NCBI RefSeq assembly: GCF_938045225.1
Contig: NZ_CALINL010000240.1
Span: 1 to 10,419, forward strand
DNA length: 10,419 bases
Direction: 5' to 3'
Origin: an uncultured Campylobacter sp.
GTDB taxonomy: Bacteria; Campylobacterota; Campylobacteria; Campylobacterales; Campylobacteraceae
A model generated the notes under the pieces. It was not told where the DNA came from. It searched no databases and worked only from the letters and a program-made list of their open reading frames with translations. Positions within the stretch are counted from its first letter, which is position 1; each line of letters opens with the position of its first letter. Below, one piece after another: positions 1-7,570 of the stretch. The position numbers were made by a program, and so were the translations under genes.

Positions 1-1378
1 TCGCGTAAAATATCCCTTGCCCTGCAAGTCTAGGATCTACGTCCGCTCCGTCGTTAAAGGCTCTAGTGTAGTTTATCTCGTCCGCGCTGGGTTTAAATTT
101 AGCATTGATTAACTCCCTCGTCGCGCTTGCGGACATACCTTGTTTTTGGTATTCGTTGATAGCTCTTTGGGTGTCTGCATATCTTACGGCCGATTGCTCG
201 CGCGCACTCTCTAGGCTTTGTTTCGCCGCTTCTATTTGCTCGCCGTAAGCCTTAGCCGCCTCTCTTTGGTTCTCGAAGTTTTTAAATTTGACTATGTCTG
301 CGTAAGTATCTGCGTCCACAAAGTCGCTTTTTTCTTTGCCTTGCGCAGCCTCTTTGACGACCTTTGCCGCCGTGTCTTCGTCCAGCCCCGCTTCGCCGAT
401 CGCAAACTCGCGCGCGGTCATCGTCTGGGTGATATCGTCTGTTTGCGCCGTATTTACTCCACCCGCTCCGCCGCCGGGCGGGATGTCCCCATCTTGCCCG
501 TTTGCTACTTTTGCCTGTTTACCGTTTGCCGCCTTTATCTCGCTTCCGCCCAGCTCGTCCGTAGCGCGCAAAAAATCGCTATTTTCGGCCTGGCTTACCG
601 CGTCCGCTTCGTTTGCGGCTCTGCTTGCGCGACGCTTCGCTATGAGTTTGCCGACACCTTGGATGCCTTGATCTATCGCATGGCCCAAAACAAAACCGCC
701 CGCCGCTCCGTAGCCCATATTTTTTAGCGTCTCTTCGTCGTTTTTGCCCTCGCCTAGAGCCATCACGCCGCCGCTTGCCGCGCCGGTCCCCGCAAAAAAT
801 AGAGACTTTTTGCCAAACTGCGCCAGCTTGCTTCCTTTGCTGAGCAACCCAATGCCACCGATGAAATTTATCGGATCGGCGACCATCTCCGTGCCTATTT
901 CAGCCACACGGCTACCCCACGACGTCTCACCGGTAGCTTTTTCGTAGTCGTCTCGCAGCTTCTCTGCGCTTTTGATTTTAGGACGCAAACCCTTTTCTAT
1001 GGCGTTTTGATAGACGTAGTCCCCTTTTTCGTCGCGCTTGCCTTCATAAAACGGATTAATAAAATCGCTCACTCGTTCGGCGGCGTTTGCGATACCGGCT
1101 ACCGCTTTGGCCGCGCCAAGCCCCCAACCGTGTTTCTTTGCGCCGAAGTCTTCAAATTTTTGCGCGCTTCTCGCCTCTTCTTCGCTCACGTCGCCGCGCA
1201 TTATGCCCTGAACTAGCTTCCCGTCTAGCCCAGAGTCCGCTAGCTCGTTTCTTTTGGCTTGCCTATCTTGCATATATTGACGCTTAGCCATATCGGCGAT
1301 CAAATTTGGCAAAAACCCCATACCCTCTAGCTGCGCTATTTTTTCGTCGCCCAAATATTCGCGTATAGTAACAGGCAT
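1..1378 (-). CDS. Large putative DNA-ejection / internal virion protein (partial, C-terminus off window)
   Basis: The frame stays open for 459 codons from an ATG at 1378 down to the left edge, so the protein is longer than 459 aa and lacks its C-terminus here. GGAG lies 7 nt upstream, and the preceding gene's TGA shares one base with this ATG (TGATG), which suggests translational coupling. Visible parts are a charged N-terminal third, a stretch rich in Gly, Ala and Ser near residues 165-250 with weakly hydrophobic segments, a short Pro/Gly linker near residue 320 (PPGGGAGG), and then a long Lys/Glu/Ala/Gln helical region from about 345. I see no catalytic motif. A large, helical, Ala/Gly-rich protein following two smaller helical proteins is typical of podovirus-type internal core or ejection proteins. 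That role is inferred from architecture and order, not from recognised homology. Confidence 0.8.
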   Translation of the reverse strand, partial: MPVTIREYLGDEKIAQLEGMGFLPNLIADMAKRQYMQDRQAKRNELADSGLDGKLVQGIMRGDVSEEEARSAQKFEDFGAKKHGWGLGAAKAVAGIANAAERVSDFINPFYEGKRDEKGDYVYQNAIEKGLRPKIKSAEKLRDDYEKATGETSWGSRVAEIGTEMVADPINFIGGIGLLSKGSKLAQFGKKSLFFAGTGAASGGVMALGEGKNDEETLKNMGYGAAGGFVLGHAIDQGIQGVGKLIAKRRASRAANEADAVSQAENSDFLRATDELGGSEIKAANGKQAKVANGQDGDIPPGGGAGGVNTAQTDDITQTMTAREFAIGEAGLDEDTAAKVVKEAAQGKEKSDFVDADTYADIVKFKNFENQREAAKAYGEQIEAAKQSLESAREQSAVRYADTQRAINEYQKQGMSASATRELINAKFKPSADEINYTRAFNDGADVDPRLAGQGIFYA

Positions 1379-2151
1379 CACATTGCTCCGTCATCACCAA
1401 AAATAAACGGCTTTTTCCTAGCTAAATCGTTTTTTCTATCCTTGTATCCGGACTGATCGCCTTTGGCTTCGCGCCTAGCATCGGACTCTTTTGCCAGCTC
1501 GTCTACGAAATTTTTATTAAGATAATAGCCGTCTTTGGAGTTTTTTGTTACGCCAAGATGCGCATACTCGTTATATGTGGCTGCATCGACTTTCACCCAG
1601 CTTTCATCGCCAGGAGCGGCCTTGTTTGAGCTAAAACGCTGCATGATGTTTCCTATGGCCAAGACTTCTGCGTCGCTCTTGCCTTTTGTTTCATTCGGGA
1701 AAAACTGCCTATACGCCGCTACGTTAGCCGCGTCTTCTTGTTTTTGGCGGTTTAGCTTATCGACGCGCTCCTGCGCTAGCGATCCGTAGTAGCCCGCTTG
1801 CGCGTTAGCTCTAGCCCAGTCTACGGCTCTATCCTTGTCCGCCCTTAGAGTATCCATACTTAGTTTGTAGTTATTCCACTCCTGCTCTTTGCCGAATTTG
1901 TCTTTATCCCACGCAAGTTCGTCGGCCTTAGCTTTCATCGTCTCGGCATGCGAGTTTTTCCTAAAATTTAGCTCGTCGTTTCTAAAAAGCTTCTCGTCTT
2001 GATACCTCTGGTTTTCGTCGTCTATCTTTTGACGCTCCTTGCCGATCTGCCCTATTTTCATGAGACTATCGCCAAAAGCCGCAAAGCCCGCTCCGATTCC
2101 GGCACCCTTGCTATATTCGGGCGCTCTTAGATAGTCAATGTTAAATCGCAT
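1378..2151 (-). CDS. Putative helical virion / DNA-ejection protein (257 aa)
   Basis: This 257-aa protein is very rich in Lys, Asp, Glu, Gln and Ala. A small Gly/Ala patch near residues 15-30 (GAGIGAGFAAFG) is followed by about 130 residues of charged, probably coiled-coil helix. A mixed C-terminal domain ends in GDDGAM. There is no signal peptide, TM segment or enzyme motif. Its ATG overlaps the end of the upstream 85-aa gene by 11 nt, and its TGA overlaps the start of the downstream large gene by one base, so the three genes form a coupled set. A small amphipathic protein, a mid-size coiled-coil protein and a very large protein in series resemble phage ejection-protein sets such as the T7 gp14/15/16 arrangement. 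That likeness is structural and positional only; I do not recognise the family. Confidence 0.8.
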   Translation of the reverse strand: MRFNIDYLRAPEYSKGAGIGAGFAAFGDSLMKIGQIGKERQKIDDENQRYQDEKLFRNDELNFRKNSHAETMKAKADELAWDKDKFGKEQEWNNYKLSMDTLRADKDRAVDWARANAQAGYYGSLAQERVDKLNRQKQEDAANVAAYRQFFPNETKGKSDAEVLAIGNIMQRFSSNKAAPGDESWVKVDAATYNEYAHLGVTKNSKDGYYLNKNFVDELAKESDARREAKGDQSGYKDRKNDLARKKPFIFGDDGAM

Positions 2152-2398
2152 TCTCTTCGTCCTTTCTCTTGCTCATCGCGCTTAGCCATCCTTGCTCTAA
2201 ATTTTGCTGCGCCTGATTTCGGCGACGCTTTTCTTCTTTGAGTAGATCAAGGTTTAGTTTATAGGTTTTATCCGCAGCTTTGCCTTGTTTGTAGGCGCTA
2301 TATGCGCTGCCTAAGCCGCCGACTAGCGCGCCTGCAGCCTGCAAGCTATCGGCATTGTTTTTAATTCCGCTTGAAAGATTTTTCCACCAATCCCACAT
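2141..2398 (-). CDS. Small putative virion / ejection protein (85 aa)
   Basis: This 85-aa protein has a Trp-rich start (MWDWW), then a small-residue amphipathic segment of Ala, Gly, Leu and Ser at residues 20-37, then a strongly basic, Gln-rich helix to the end. The start is secure: AAAGGAG lies 5 nt before the ATG at 2398. It is the first gene after the 60-nt gap 2399-2458, the longest gap between complete phage genes here. That gap is AT-rich and carries several TAATAA-like runs, so a local promoter is possible, but no convincing -35/-10 pair is visible. The end overlaps the next gene by 11 nt. Size, amphipathic character and position suggest a minor virion protein that travels with the DNA. 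The function is inferred; no family is recognised. Confidence 0.75.
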   Translation of the reverse strand: MWDWWKNLSSGIKNNADSLQAAGALVGGLGSAYSAYKQGKAADKTYKLNLDLLKEEKRRRNQAQQNLEQGWLSAMSKRKDEENAI

Positions 2399-2458
2399 CT
2401 TTTCTCCTTTTTAAATTTTTATCTTATTATTACTCTTTGACGTCCTAAATTTCGTATA

Positions 2459-4084
2459 TTATTTCTTGCCGCTCTTGTTGCCGCCCGAGTTTTTCTCGGC
2501 TTGCCTTTGTCTACTTTTCTCCCCGCGGCTTGTTTTGCCGTGTCCGGTCGTGCCGCCGATGTTGCCGCCCCTGCGGTTGCCTGAGCTATTTGCGCGTCCC
2601 CCGGAGTTCATGGCGCCGCTCACGCTGCCGCTTTTGCCGGCTTTATCGGCCGCCTCGGCCGCCATTGCGCCGCCTCTGCTGTGCGCTCCGGTACCGTTGA
2701 TCCCGCCTCGGCTACCCACTTCGCGATTCCCAAAAAATCCGCGCTCGTAATCCTCTTTAAATTTTTGCATTCCTAGCGTCTTGCCCCATCTCGAATAGCC
2801 GTGATAGTTATACGCGGTTTGTCCAAATCTAGACCCTGCAAACCCTTCAAACGTATTCTTGTTCGTTCCGAGTCGTTGTATGCCGCCTTGTTGCATTTTG
2901 GCTACTGGGGCGACTGCGTCCATGATGTCGTCAAAGGCCGCGGAGTATAGCTGTTTTCCAAACGGAGAAAAGCCGTCGGGTTTAAACCCCGCCACCGAGC
3001 CAAACGTGCTCTTTTCTAGCGCAGTTTCTATCTGAGAGCGGCTGTAGTTTTGATTCATTCTCGACATGATGCTACCTGCATCCATAAATCTATTTGCGCG
3101 CGTTAGCCCCATGTCCCTTGCGGGTGTGTTTAGGTAGTCGCTAAATTTCTCTATCGGATGCGCGTATTCAAACTTCTTGCCCTTCCACTCGTAGCCCACC
3201 GTTTGGCCATACTCATTTTCTAGCTCGATCCTGCCTATATCAAACCCTAGCGCCCTTTTTACGCCGTCTAAAAATCCTATCTTTTGTTCATACATCGGTT
3301 CTCCCCTGCTCGTAAATCCAGCCAAATCGCCGCCGAAGCCGAAGTGATTATCAAGCCCGCTCATCACCTCAAACGTCTCCGTAAAAAGGCTATCCAGCGC
3401 AAAACCTATAGCCAAAGTGCCAAAAGCCGAAGTTATGCCCAGCGCCTTTGATAGCGTCTGTACGCCGAGGCTAACTATCTCTTTTTTTAGGCTTGCAGTT
3501 ACGACGTCGTGGATCGTGGCCGCGCTTATTTGCCCATCGTACGCCCAGCCGGCGGCGATCGCTCCCAGCGGCCCCCACTTGTTCATAGCGTATCCTTGCA
3601 GCGCCGCTCTTAGCGCGCCTTTTTTCCTCTCTTCGGCTAGCTCCCTTAAAAACTCGCCGCTCACCGCTCCGCTTCGCCCTATAGTCCTGCCCTCTGGGCC
3701 GGCAAAGTCTTTGTCTCTCTCGCGCAATATATCTCTAGCTTTTTCTACCGCCTTGCTTACCGCGTTTTCTATCTCTTCGCCTGCAGCTTCGGCCGCCTCG
3801 TCCCTAGCCTTTTTGCTCCACTCGCGAAATATCAAAATTTGCATAGGAAGAAGCGCCAGCTCGGCATAGTCTTCATTCAGATCAAGCAATGAAAGCGTAA
3901 GAGAGTAGCTTTGAGAGATAAAAAGAGATGCGAGATTTGGCATAGGCTCAAAGCTCGGGCTATACGCCGAGCCTCCGGCAAAAAGATAATCAAAAGCCTG
4001 GGATCCCGCCATAAAAGAAAATACGTCACTATCTTCTGGATTAGTGACGTTTAAAATGTCGTTAAACGCGATATAGGTTTGCAA
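2459..4084 (-). CDS. Phage protein of unknown function with Gly-rich basic C-terminal tail (541 aa)
   Basis: A 541-aa protein I cannot assign. Residues 1-85 are mixed hydrophobic, and 86-125 form a charged helix (Ala/Glu/Lys/Arg). Two small-residue hydrophobic segments lie near 166-182 and 203-234, so membrane contact is possible. A mixed region spans about 240-445. The last roughly 93 residues are low complexity and basic, rich in Gly, Ser, Asn, Arg and Lys, probably disordered and able to bind nucleic acid or another polyanion. The start appears to be TTG at 4084: AAAGG lies 7 nt upstream, an in-frame TAA sits two codons before it, and the next Met (residue 25) has no ribosome-binding site. 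The gene lies between the coiled-coil tail-region genes and the ejection-like genes. A structural or ejection role fits the context but is unproven. Confidence 0.75.
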   Translation of the reverse strand: MQTYIAFNDILNVTNPEDSDVFSFMAGSQAFDYLFAGGSAYSPSFEPMPNLASLFISQSYSLTLSLLDLNEDYAELALLPMQILIFREWSKKARDEAAEAAGEEIENAVSKAVEKARDILRERDKDFAGPEGRTIGRSGAVSGEFLRELAEERKKGALRAALQGYAMNKWGPLGAIAAGWAYDGQISAATIHDVVTASLKKEIVSLGVQTLSKALGITSAFGTLAIGFALDSLFTETFEVMSGLDNHFGFGGDLAGFTSRGEPMYEQKIGFLDGVKRALGFDIGRIELENEYGQTVGYEWKGKKFEYAHPIEKFSDYLNTPARDMGLTRANRFMDAGSIMSRMNQNYSRSQIETALEKSTFGSVAGFKPDGFSPFGKQLYSAAFDDIMDAVAPVAKMQQGGIQRLGTNKNTFEGFAGSRFGQTAYNYHGYSRWGKTLGMQKFKEDYERGFFGNREVGSRGGINGTGAHSRGGAMAAEAADKAGKSGSVSGAMNSGGRANSSGNRRGGNIGGTTGHGKTSRGEKSRQRQAEKNSGGNKSGKK

Positions 4085-4100
4085 AATTTAGCCTTTTGGC

Positions 4101-4121
4101 GGCAAACTATTTGCCTTTTTT
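4101..4121 (+). terminator. Weak plus-strand terminator-like hairpin
   Basis: GGCAAA-CTA-TTTGCC is a perfect 6-bp stem with a 3-nt loop, followed by six T on the plus strand. It lies over the 3' end of the 217-aa gene and the gap before the 541-aa gene, whose transcription runs the other way. It could block antisense transcription. The T-run also encodes the Lys-rich end of the 217-aa protein, so chance is quite possible. Confidence 0.25.
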
Positions 4122-4760
4122 GATTTCGTAGTCCGCTATCGCTTTTGCAGCGATGCCGTCGCCTTTTGTGATAGCTGCGAGCAGATTGAAAAAATGTTCG
4201 TTCATAGATGCCGGCGGAATCAGATCGCGCTGAGCGAGGTTTTGCAAAAAGTCGCCTAGGATGGACGTAGCTTTGATGATACGATTGTCTTTGACCTGCC
4301 GCTCGATGGCTTTGTGTTGCTCTTCGGCGAGCTTTTGCTCGGCTTTGATTTTTTCTATCTGTGCAGCCGTGAGATCGTTTTGCGCCCTTAGCTGGTCCAT
4401 CTCTAGCGGGTGTTTTTCTTTCATGTATTTATTTTTTAGCTCGAGCGCTTCTAGCTCTTTTTCTAGTCCTTGATTGCGCAGCTCTAGCGCGCGGAGCTCC
4501 TGGTCGAAGGTCAGCTCTTTTTGCGCTAGCTCCATTGCGTTTTGCATAGCGTTTTGAGTGAAATTTATAGATAGGTCCGCAAGCAGCCCCGAGATCGTTC
4601 TAGCCCTTACTTCGTCGTCGATGTTGTAGCTATCGAATTGCTCATCGATATACTGCGTGGTTTTTACAAACGGCGAATCTACGCAAGTCGCTGCCGCCAA
4701 AATTTTCTTAAAATTTTCTATGTATTTTTCATCGTATTTTATTTTGATTTTTTGCGCCAT
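4107..4760 (-). CDS. Coiled-coil phage protein (217 aa)
   Basis: This 217-aa protein has a globular N-terminal part (1-75) and a long coiled coil at about 78-155, built from near-repeating Leu/Glu/Lys/Ala blocks such as LRALELRNQ and LEALELKNK. A C-terminal domain of about 55 residues begins near IIKATSILGDF. There is no TM segment or signal. The ATG at 4760 shares a base with the stop of the upstream 85-aa coiled-coil gene (TAATG), and an AGGGA sequence lies about 5 nt upstream, so the two are probably translated together. The family is not recognised. Its place among fibre and ejection-like genes suggests a structural or assembly protein. The coiled coil may mediate oligomerisation, possibly with its coiled-coil neighbour. 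Confidence 0.75.
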   Translation of the reverse strand: MAQKIKIKYDEKYIENFKKILAAATCVDSPFVKTTQYIDEQFDSYNIDDEVRARTISGLLADLSINFTQNAMQNAMELAQKELTFDQELRALELRNQGLEKELEALELKNKYMKEKHPLEMDQLRAQNDLTAAQIEKIKAEQKLAEEQHKAIERQVKDNRIIKATSILGDFLQNLAQRDLIPPASMNEHFFNLLAAITKGDGIAAKAIADYEIKKGK

Positions 4761-5017
4761 TACAGTCCCTTCATCTGCCGCTTGAGTTTGTTTAGGTTCG
4801 ATCTTGCAAGGCTAGCCTGCGTTTCTAGCTCGTCTATCTCTTTGTCTGCGCCGTCCAGCTTTTTTGAAACGGCGCTAAATTTCGCGTCCGTAGAGTTTTG
4901 CAGGGCGTCGATTCTGCTTTCTATCCCGCCGATACTCGTTCGAAGCGTATCTATTTGGTTTTCCAGCGCGCGCACGCTATTTTTAAGCGCGTTAAAGTCT
5001 TCGTCGCTTACCGGCAT
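4760..5017 (-). CDS. Small all-coiled-coil phage protein (85 aa)
   Basis: Nearly the whole 85-aa product follows a heptad-like pattern (for example VRALENQIDTL and IESRIDALQ), with no hydrophobic membrane segment and no Cys, so it is probably a soluble coiled-coil oligomer. It starts at ATG 5017, overlapping the end of the DUF4376-like gene by 10 nt. The ribosome-binding site is weak (GAG-type sequence only), so translation probably depends on coupling to the upstream gene. It ends in a TAATG junction with the 217-aa coiled-coil gene. Similar small coiled-coil proteins occur in phage tail and lysis regions, for example as haemolysin XhlA-like proteins, but XhlA has a C-terminal TM helix and this protein does not. 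The function remains unknown. Confidence 0.7.
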   Translation of the reverse strand: MPVSDEDFNALKNSVRALENQIDTLRTSIGGIESRIDALQNSTDAKFSAVSKKLDGADKEIDELETQASLARSNLNKLKRQMKGL

Positions 5018-5451
5018 AGCTCTATCTCGCTGGTTTTGGCAACGGCCAAATTTAACGCCGCTTCAAGCTCGTCCGGCGTTACCGGCTCGATCTCGCCGCC
5101 CGCTAGTTTCCACTCCAGAGCTTCAAGCCCTAGCCTACGCGCACGCTCTAGGGCTAGACTCATTCTGCTTTGAGACTTCTCGTCGCCTTTAAATTTACGC
5201 CCGTTTTTCGTCCTTACGACGATATTTGCGATCTCTTCTTCTTTGAGCGCTTTTATCTGCGCCTTTTGCTCCGCTTTTGCCGCAGCCTTCATGCCATCGC
5301 TTGGCTCAAATTTGCCGTTTTTAAGAGCGTATCCGTATGGGCTTTGCCCGTTTGGGATATCCACCTTGGCCGCTTCTACGTTTTTATACGCGGCGTGTTT
5401 TTCGGTGCCGCTACCTATGATTACTCCGTCTTCATCCAAAAAATAATACAT
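5008..5451 (-). CDS. DUF4376-like tail-fibre-associated protein (147 aa)
   Basis: The N-terminus (residues 1-50) is a compact Tyr/Gly-rich module beginning MYYFLDEDGVIIGSG. A short Lys/Ala/Glu helix follows at about 55-75. The C-terminal half has the pattern I associate with DUF4376: a segment with the sense 'T-x-x-G-x-x-F-x-G-D-E-x-S-x-x-R-M', then an Ala/Leu helix, a WK-type strand and a VT-x-x-E-L helix. DUF4376 domains occur at the ends of phage tail-fibre or fibre-assembly proteins. The gene starts 3 nt after the fibre-like gene; AAAGG lies 6 nt before the ATG and is contained in that gene's last codons. An accessory or chaperone-like role for the adjacent fibre is likely but inferred. 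The domain call is from memory. Confidence 0.75.
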   Translation of the reverse strand: MYYFLDEDGVIIGSGTEKHAAYKNVEAAKVDIPNGQSPYGYALKNGKFEPSDGMKAAAKAEQKAQIKALKEEEIANIVVRTKNGRKFKGDEKSQSRMSLALERARRLGLEALEWKLAGGEIEPVTPDELEAALNLAVAKTSEIELCR

Positions 5452-5454
5452 GTT

Positions 5455-6561
5455 TCACCTTTCCACTAGATCTTGCTGATTTAGATATAGCATCACGGCC
5501 GCACTGTTTGGCCCCATCAAAAATTTATCGTTAAACGCCCCGTTGCTTGCCCTTCCGAGCAACGCTACGTGAGACTTAGAAAAATCAGATACGTTATAGA
5601 GCACTATGCAGGCGTTTGTCTTGGAGTTAAAATTTGCTTGGATGATTTTGTTGGCCGCAGAGTTGTTTTCAAAACGCTCTATTTTGATTATCGTGTTGGT
5701 TTGCTTAAACTGATCAAACGCCACGTCGCCGCTAAAATATATTTTCCTACCGATGATTTGAAACGGCGTATACGTTCCGCTCGAGTTTGCGATACGAAAA
5801 TTATCCGCCATGACTTCAAATTTGCTCTGTTGCCCACTCCCATCGCTAAACTGCCAGCCCGTGATTCTGCCTTGCTTGTCCGTGATCAGGGATTTGACTT
5901 TGGCTAGATACTCTTTTGCCGCCGTCGCGATAGCCGCGGCGTTCGTGACCTTCACGAGCTCGGTTTCGGCTCTAGAGATGAGATTTGTCATGTCTGCGGT
6001 CATAGACCTGATTTTGCCGTCCAGCCCCTTTTCTACCTTAGTTTCGACGTTTTTTGTGATTTGGGTTGTGAGCTCACCGGGCAAACTCGCCTTAAGATGC
6101 TCGAATTTTTGAGCTATCGCGCTATTTTCGCTTGCGTAGGCTTGCTTGAGCTGATCTATGCTAGCGTTGATCTCGCCGAATTTTGCATTGATTTGCTGTA
6201 TCGCCTGGGCTAGCGCTTCGTTGTCCGTAGTTACGGCGACGTCTTTATTTTTGACCATCGCCGAAATTTGACCGTTGATCGCCTTGACTTCGGTTTTTAG
6301 CTCTTCAAGAGCCTTGATTGTGCCGCGCAGCTTATCTCGCAAATTTTGATTATCGAAGGTTCTCTCTTTGGCTAGATAATCCTCGATGATGCGCTCAAGC
6401 TCGCTGATATGATCAAACGGGTTAAAAGGCACAGGTGCGTTCGTGCCGCCGCCGTCATCGCCCTCACCGCTTCCGGTGCCGGCTTCCGGATTAAACCCAA
6501 GAGGCCTAACCTCGAGATAATCGGGCGTTATATATGCTATGGTTTTATTAATATCTGACAT
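5455..6561 (-). CDS. Tail-fibre / tail-tip-like protein with DUF1983-like domain (368 aa)
   Basis: A 368-aa multi-part protein. A short N-terminal strand region (1-24) is followed by a Gly/Asp-rich linker (25-44). A predicted coiled coil with stalk-like helices spans about 50-215. A beta-rich domain at about 215-282 contains ITDKQGRITGWQFSDG, FEVMADNFRI and PFQIIGRKIYFSGDV. That pattern matches the DUF1983 region of phage lambda J-type tail-tip proteins as I know it. Residues 283-368 form an unrecognised C-terminal domain, which could be the receptor-binding or trimerisation part. The start at 6561 has AAGGA 6 nt upstream. Full J proteins are over 1,000 aa, so this is a stand-alone stalk plus DUF1983 module. 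The likely role is host contact at the tail. It is followed directly by a DUF4376-like gene, a common companion of fibres. Confidence 0.8.
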   Translation of the reverse strand: MSDINKTIAYITPDYLEVRPLGFNPEAGTGSGEGDDGGGTNAPVPFNPFDHISELERIIEDYLAKERTFDNQNLRDKLRGTIKALEELKTEVKAINGQISAMVKNKDVAVTTDNEALAQAIQQINAKFGEINASIDQLKQAYASENSAIAQKFEHLKASLPGELTTQITKNVETKVEKGLDGKIRSMTADMTNLISRAETELVKVTNAAAIATAAKEYLAKVKSLITDKQGRITGWQFSDGSGQQSKFEVMADNFRIANSSGTYTPFQIIGRKIYFSGDVAFDQFKQTNTIIKIERFENNSAANKIIQANFNSKTNACIVLYNVSDFSKSHVALLGRASNGAFNDKFLMGPNSAAVMLYLNQQDLVER

Positions 6562-6575
6562 GTTTGTTCCTTAAA

Positions 6576-6953
6576 TTACCATGCAGCTTGTACGAGTTTT
6601 GCCTTGCCGCGCATGACGCACATCGCGTCGTTCCCTAGCGGCGGGCGTAGCCATACCGCATACGCATGCCATGCTCCGCCGTAGCCGAAACTATCGCTGA
6701 TGTCGTTTTTTAAAAACCCTTCCTGCGCACTGTCCCAAGCGCTAGCCTCGGCAAATATCACGACGTGATTTTGTTTTACCATGCCGATATTTTTTAGCTC
6801 TAGCTTCGCGCCGCTTTTGATGTTTTCAAACACGAGGTCCACGATGCGAAATTTGGGATCGAAAACTAGCGGCTTATTAAAACGATCAAAATACGCGATA
6901 TCTAGCCCAAACGCACTGCCGATCACGAAAGTTTTGTCATAATAAGCATTCAT
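6576..6953 (-). CDS. Phage protein of unknown function (125 aa)
   Basis: A 125-aa protein, rich in aromatic and beta-forming residues (Phe, Tyr, Val, Ile), with no TM segment, signal or coiled coil, so probably a small beta-sandwich. It ends in a hydrophobic KLVQAAW. The start is supported by GAGGAG 6 nt before the ATG at 6953, and the TAA comes 14 nt before the next start. It lies between the endolysin and the fibre-like protein, where phages often carry small tail-tip or baseplate components. I do not recognise the family. The 47-nt upstream gap holds a GC-rich hairpin, described separately. Confidence 0.7.
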   Translation of the reverse strand: MNAYYDKTFVIGSAFGLDIAYFDRFNKPLVFDPKFRIVDLVFENIKSGAKLELKNIGMVKQNHVVIFAEASAWDSAQEGFLKNDISDSFGYGGAWHAYAVWLRPPLGNDAMCVMRGKAKLVQAAW

Positions 6954-6967
6954 TTTTTACTCCTCGT

Positions 6968-6981
6968 CGGGGCTTGCCCCG
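6968..6981 (-). promoter_or_regulatory. GC-rich hairpin between endolysin and 125-aa gene
   Basis: A perfect inverted repeat, CGGGG-CTTG-CCCCG (the inner C and G could add a sixth pair), lies in the intergenic gap just 2 nt before the GAGGAG ribosome-binding site of the 125-aa gene. On the minus strand no T-run follows, so it is not a classical terminator. It could mark a boundary between lysis and tail messages, stabilise a processed mRNA end or modulate translation. The structure is visible; any function is inference. Confidence 0.35.
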
Positions 6982-7000
6982 GACTTTTGCCCCCGGCGCG

Positions 7001-7555
7001 TCACACCGCCAAAGCTCTATTTCTCCAGCCGTTGGCGTAAATTTTTAGCTTAGGATTTTTTTCTATCAGCTTGTTGTAGTATTCTAGCTCGGCACGGTCA
7101 AACTGCTTGTCGAATCGCTCCTCGTCATATCGGTTTATCGCCGCTATCGTCTGATCGCCCACTATGCCGTCATTCACTACGCCTACAAGTTGTTGTGCAA
7201 CTCTTACGGCGGGCTTTACGCCGACGTTCACGGCAAAGACGAACATCTCATTCGCTTTGATTTGGCTTGAAATTTCGTCAAGCCTCATACGATCCCAGTA
7301 TGCCTCTTTGTAGAATGCTCGCACTTGCGCACGCAAATTCTCTCTGCCGTAAAGCGCACGGGATATTTTCTCGATGTCGCCGCCAAGAGCCACCGTCCCT
7401 AGTATCTCATCCCAGCCAGCCCAGTGCGGGTGGGCGTCTTGGTATATTCCCATAAACGTCCAACCCTTTTCTGTTGGGTTTTTATCTAGCGCGTTCTCGG
7501 GACGAGAAAACTCCAGCCTCATCAAAATTTGAAATGCCTCGTTAAAATTTGCCAT
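7001..7555 (-). CDS. Endolysin: GH108-type N-acetylmuramidase with PG_binding_3 C-terminus (184 aa)
   Basis: A peptidoglycan hydrolase expected to cut the glycan backbone during host lysis. The N-terminal GH108-like domain covers about residues 1-100. Glu15 in the first helix (MRLEFSRPENAL) is at the position of the catalytic Glu in the family's EGGY motif. The segment 31-42 (GWTFMGIYQDAH) matches the conserved Thr-x-x-Gly-Ile turn. The C-terminal part (about 105-184) has the PG_binding_3 signature: NVGVKPAVRVAQ, then VNDGIVGDQTIAAIN, and the closing YANGWRNR. There is no signal peptide or SAR segment, so release needs a holin, and a holin-like gene lies just upstream. AGGAG is 6 nt before the ATG. 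The normal EGGY is changed to EFSR, which I recall as usual in Campylobacter-type versions. The length is normal for the family. Confidence 0.88.
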   Translation of the reverse strand: MANFNEAFQILMRLEFSRPENALDKNPTEKGWTFMGIYQDAHPHWAGWDEILGTVALGGDIEKISRALYGRENLRAQVRAFYKEAYWDRMRLDEISSQIKANEMFVFAVNVGVKPAVRVAQQLVGVVNDGIVGDQTIAAINRYDEERFDKQFDRAELEYYNKLIEKNPKLKIYANGWRNRALAV

Positions 7556-7570
7556 TTGTCGCTCCTTGTG

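Noticed and set aside
218..1287. Several open frames on the plus strand opposite the large left-edge gene (and similar ones at 2466, 3417, 4638, 5170, 5569 and 8590)
   Set aside because: They have unusual composition (Phe/Cys/Ser-rich), lack ribosome-binding sites, and lie wholly or almost wholly opposite genes with good starts and tight operon spacing. They are shadows of the minus-strand codon pattern.
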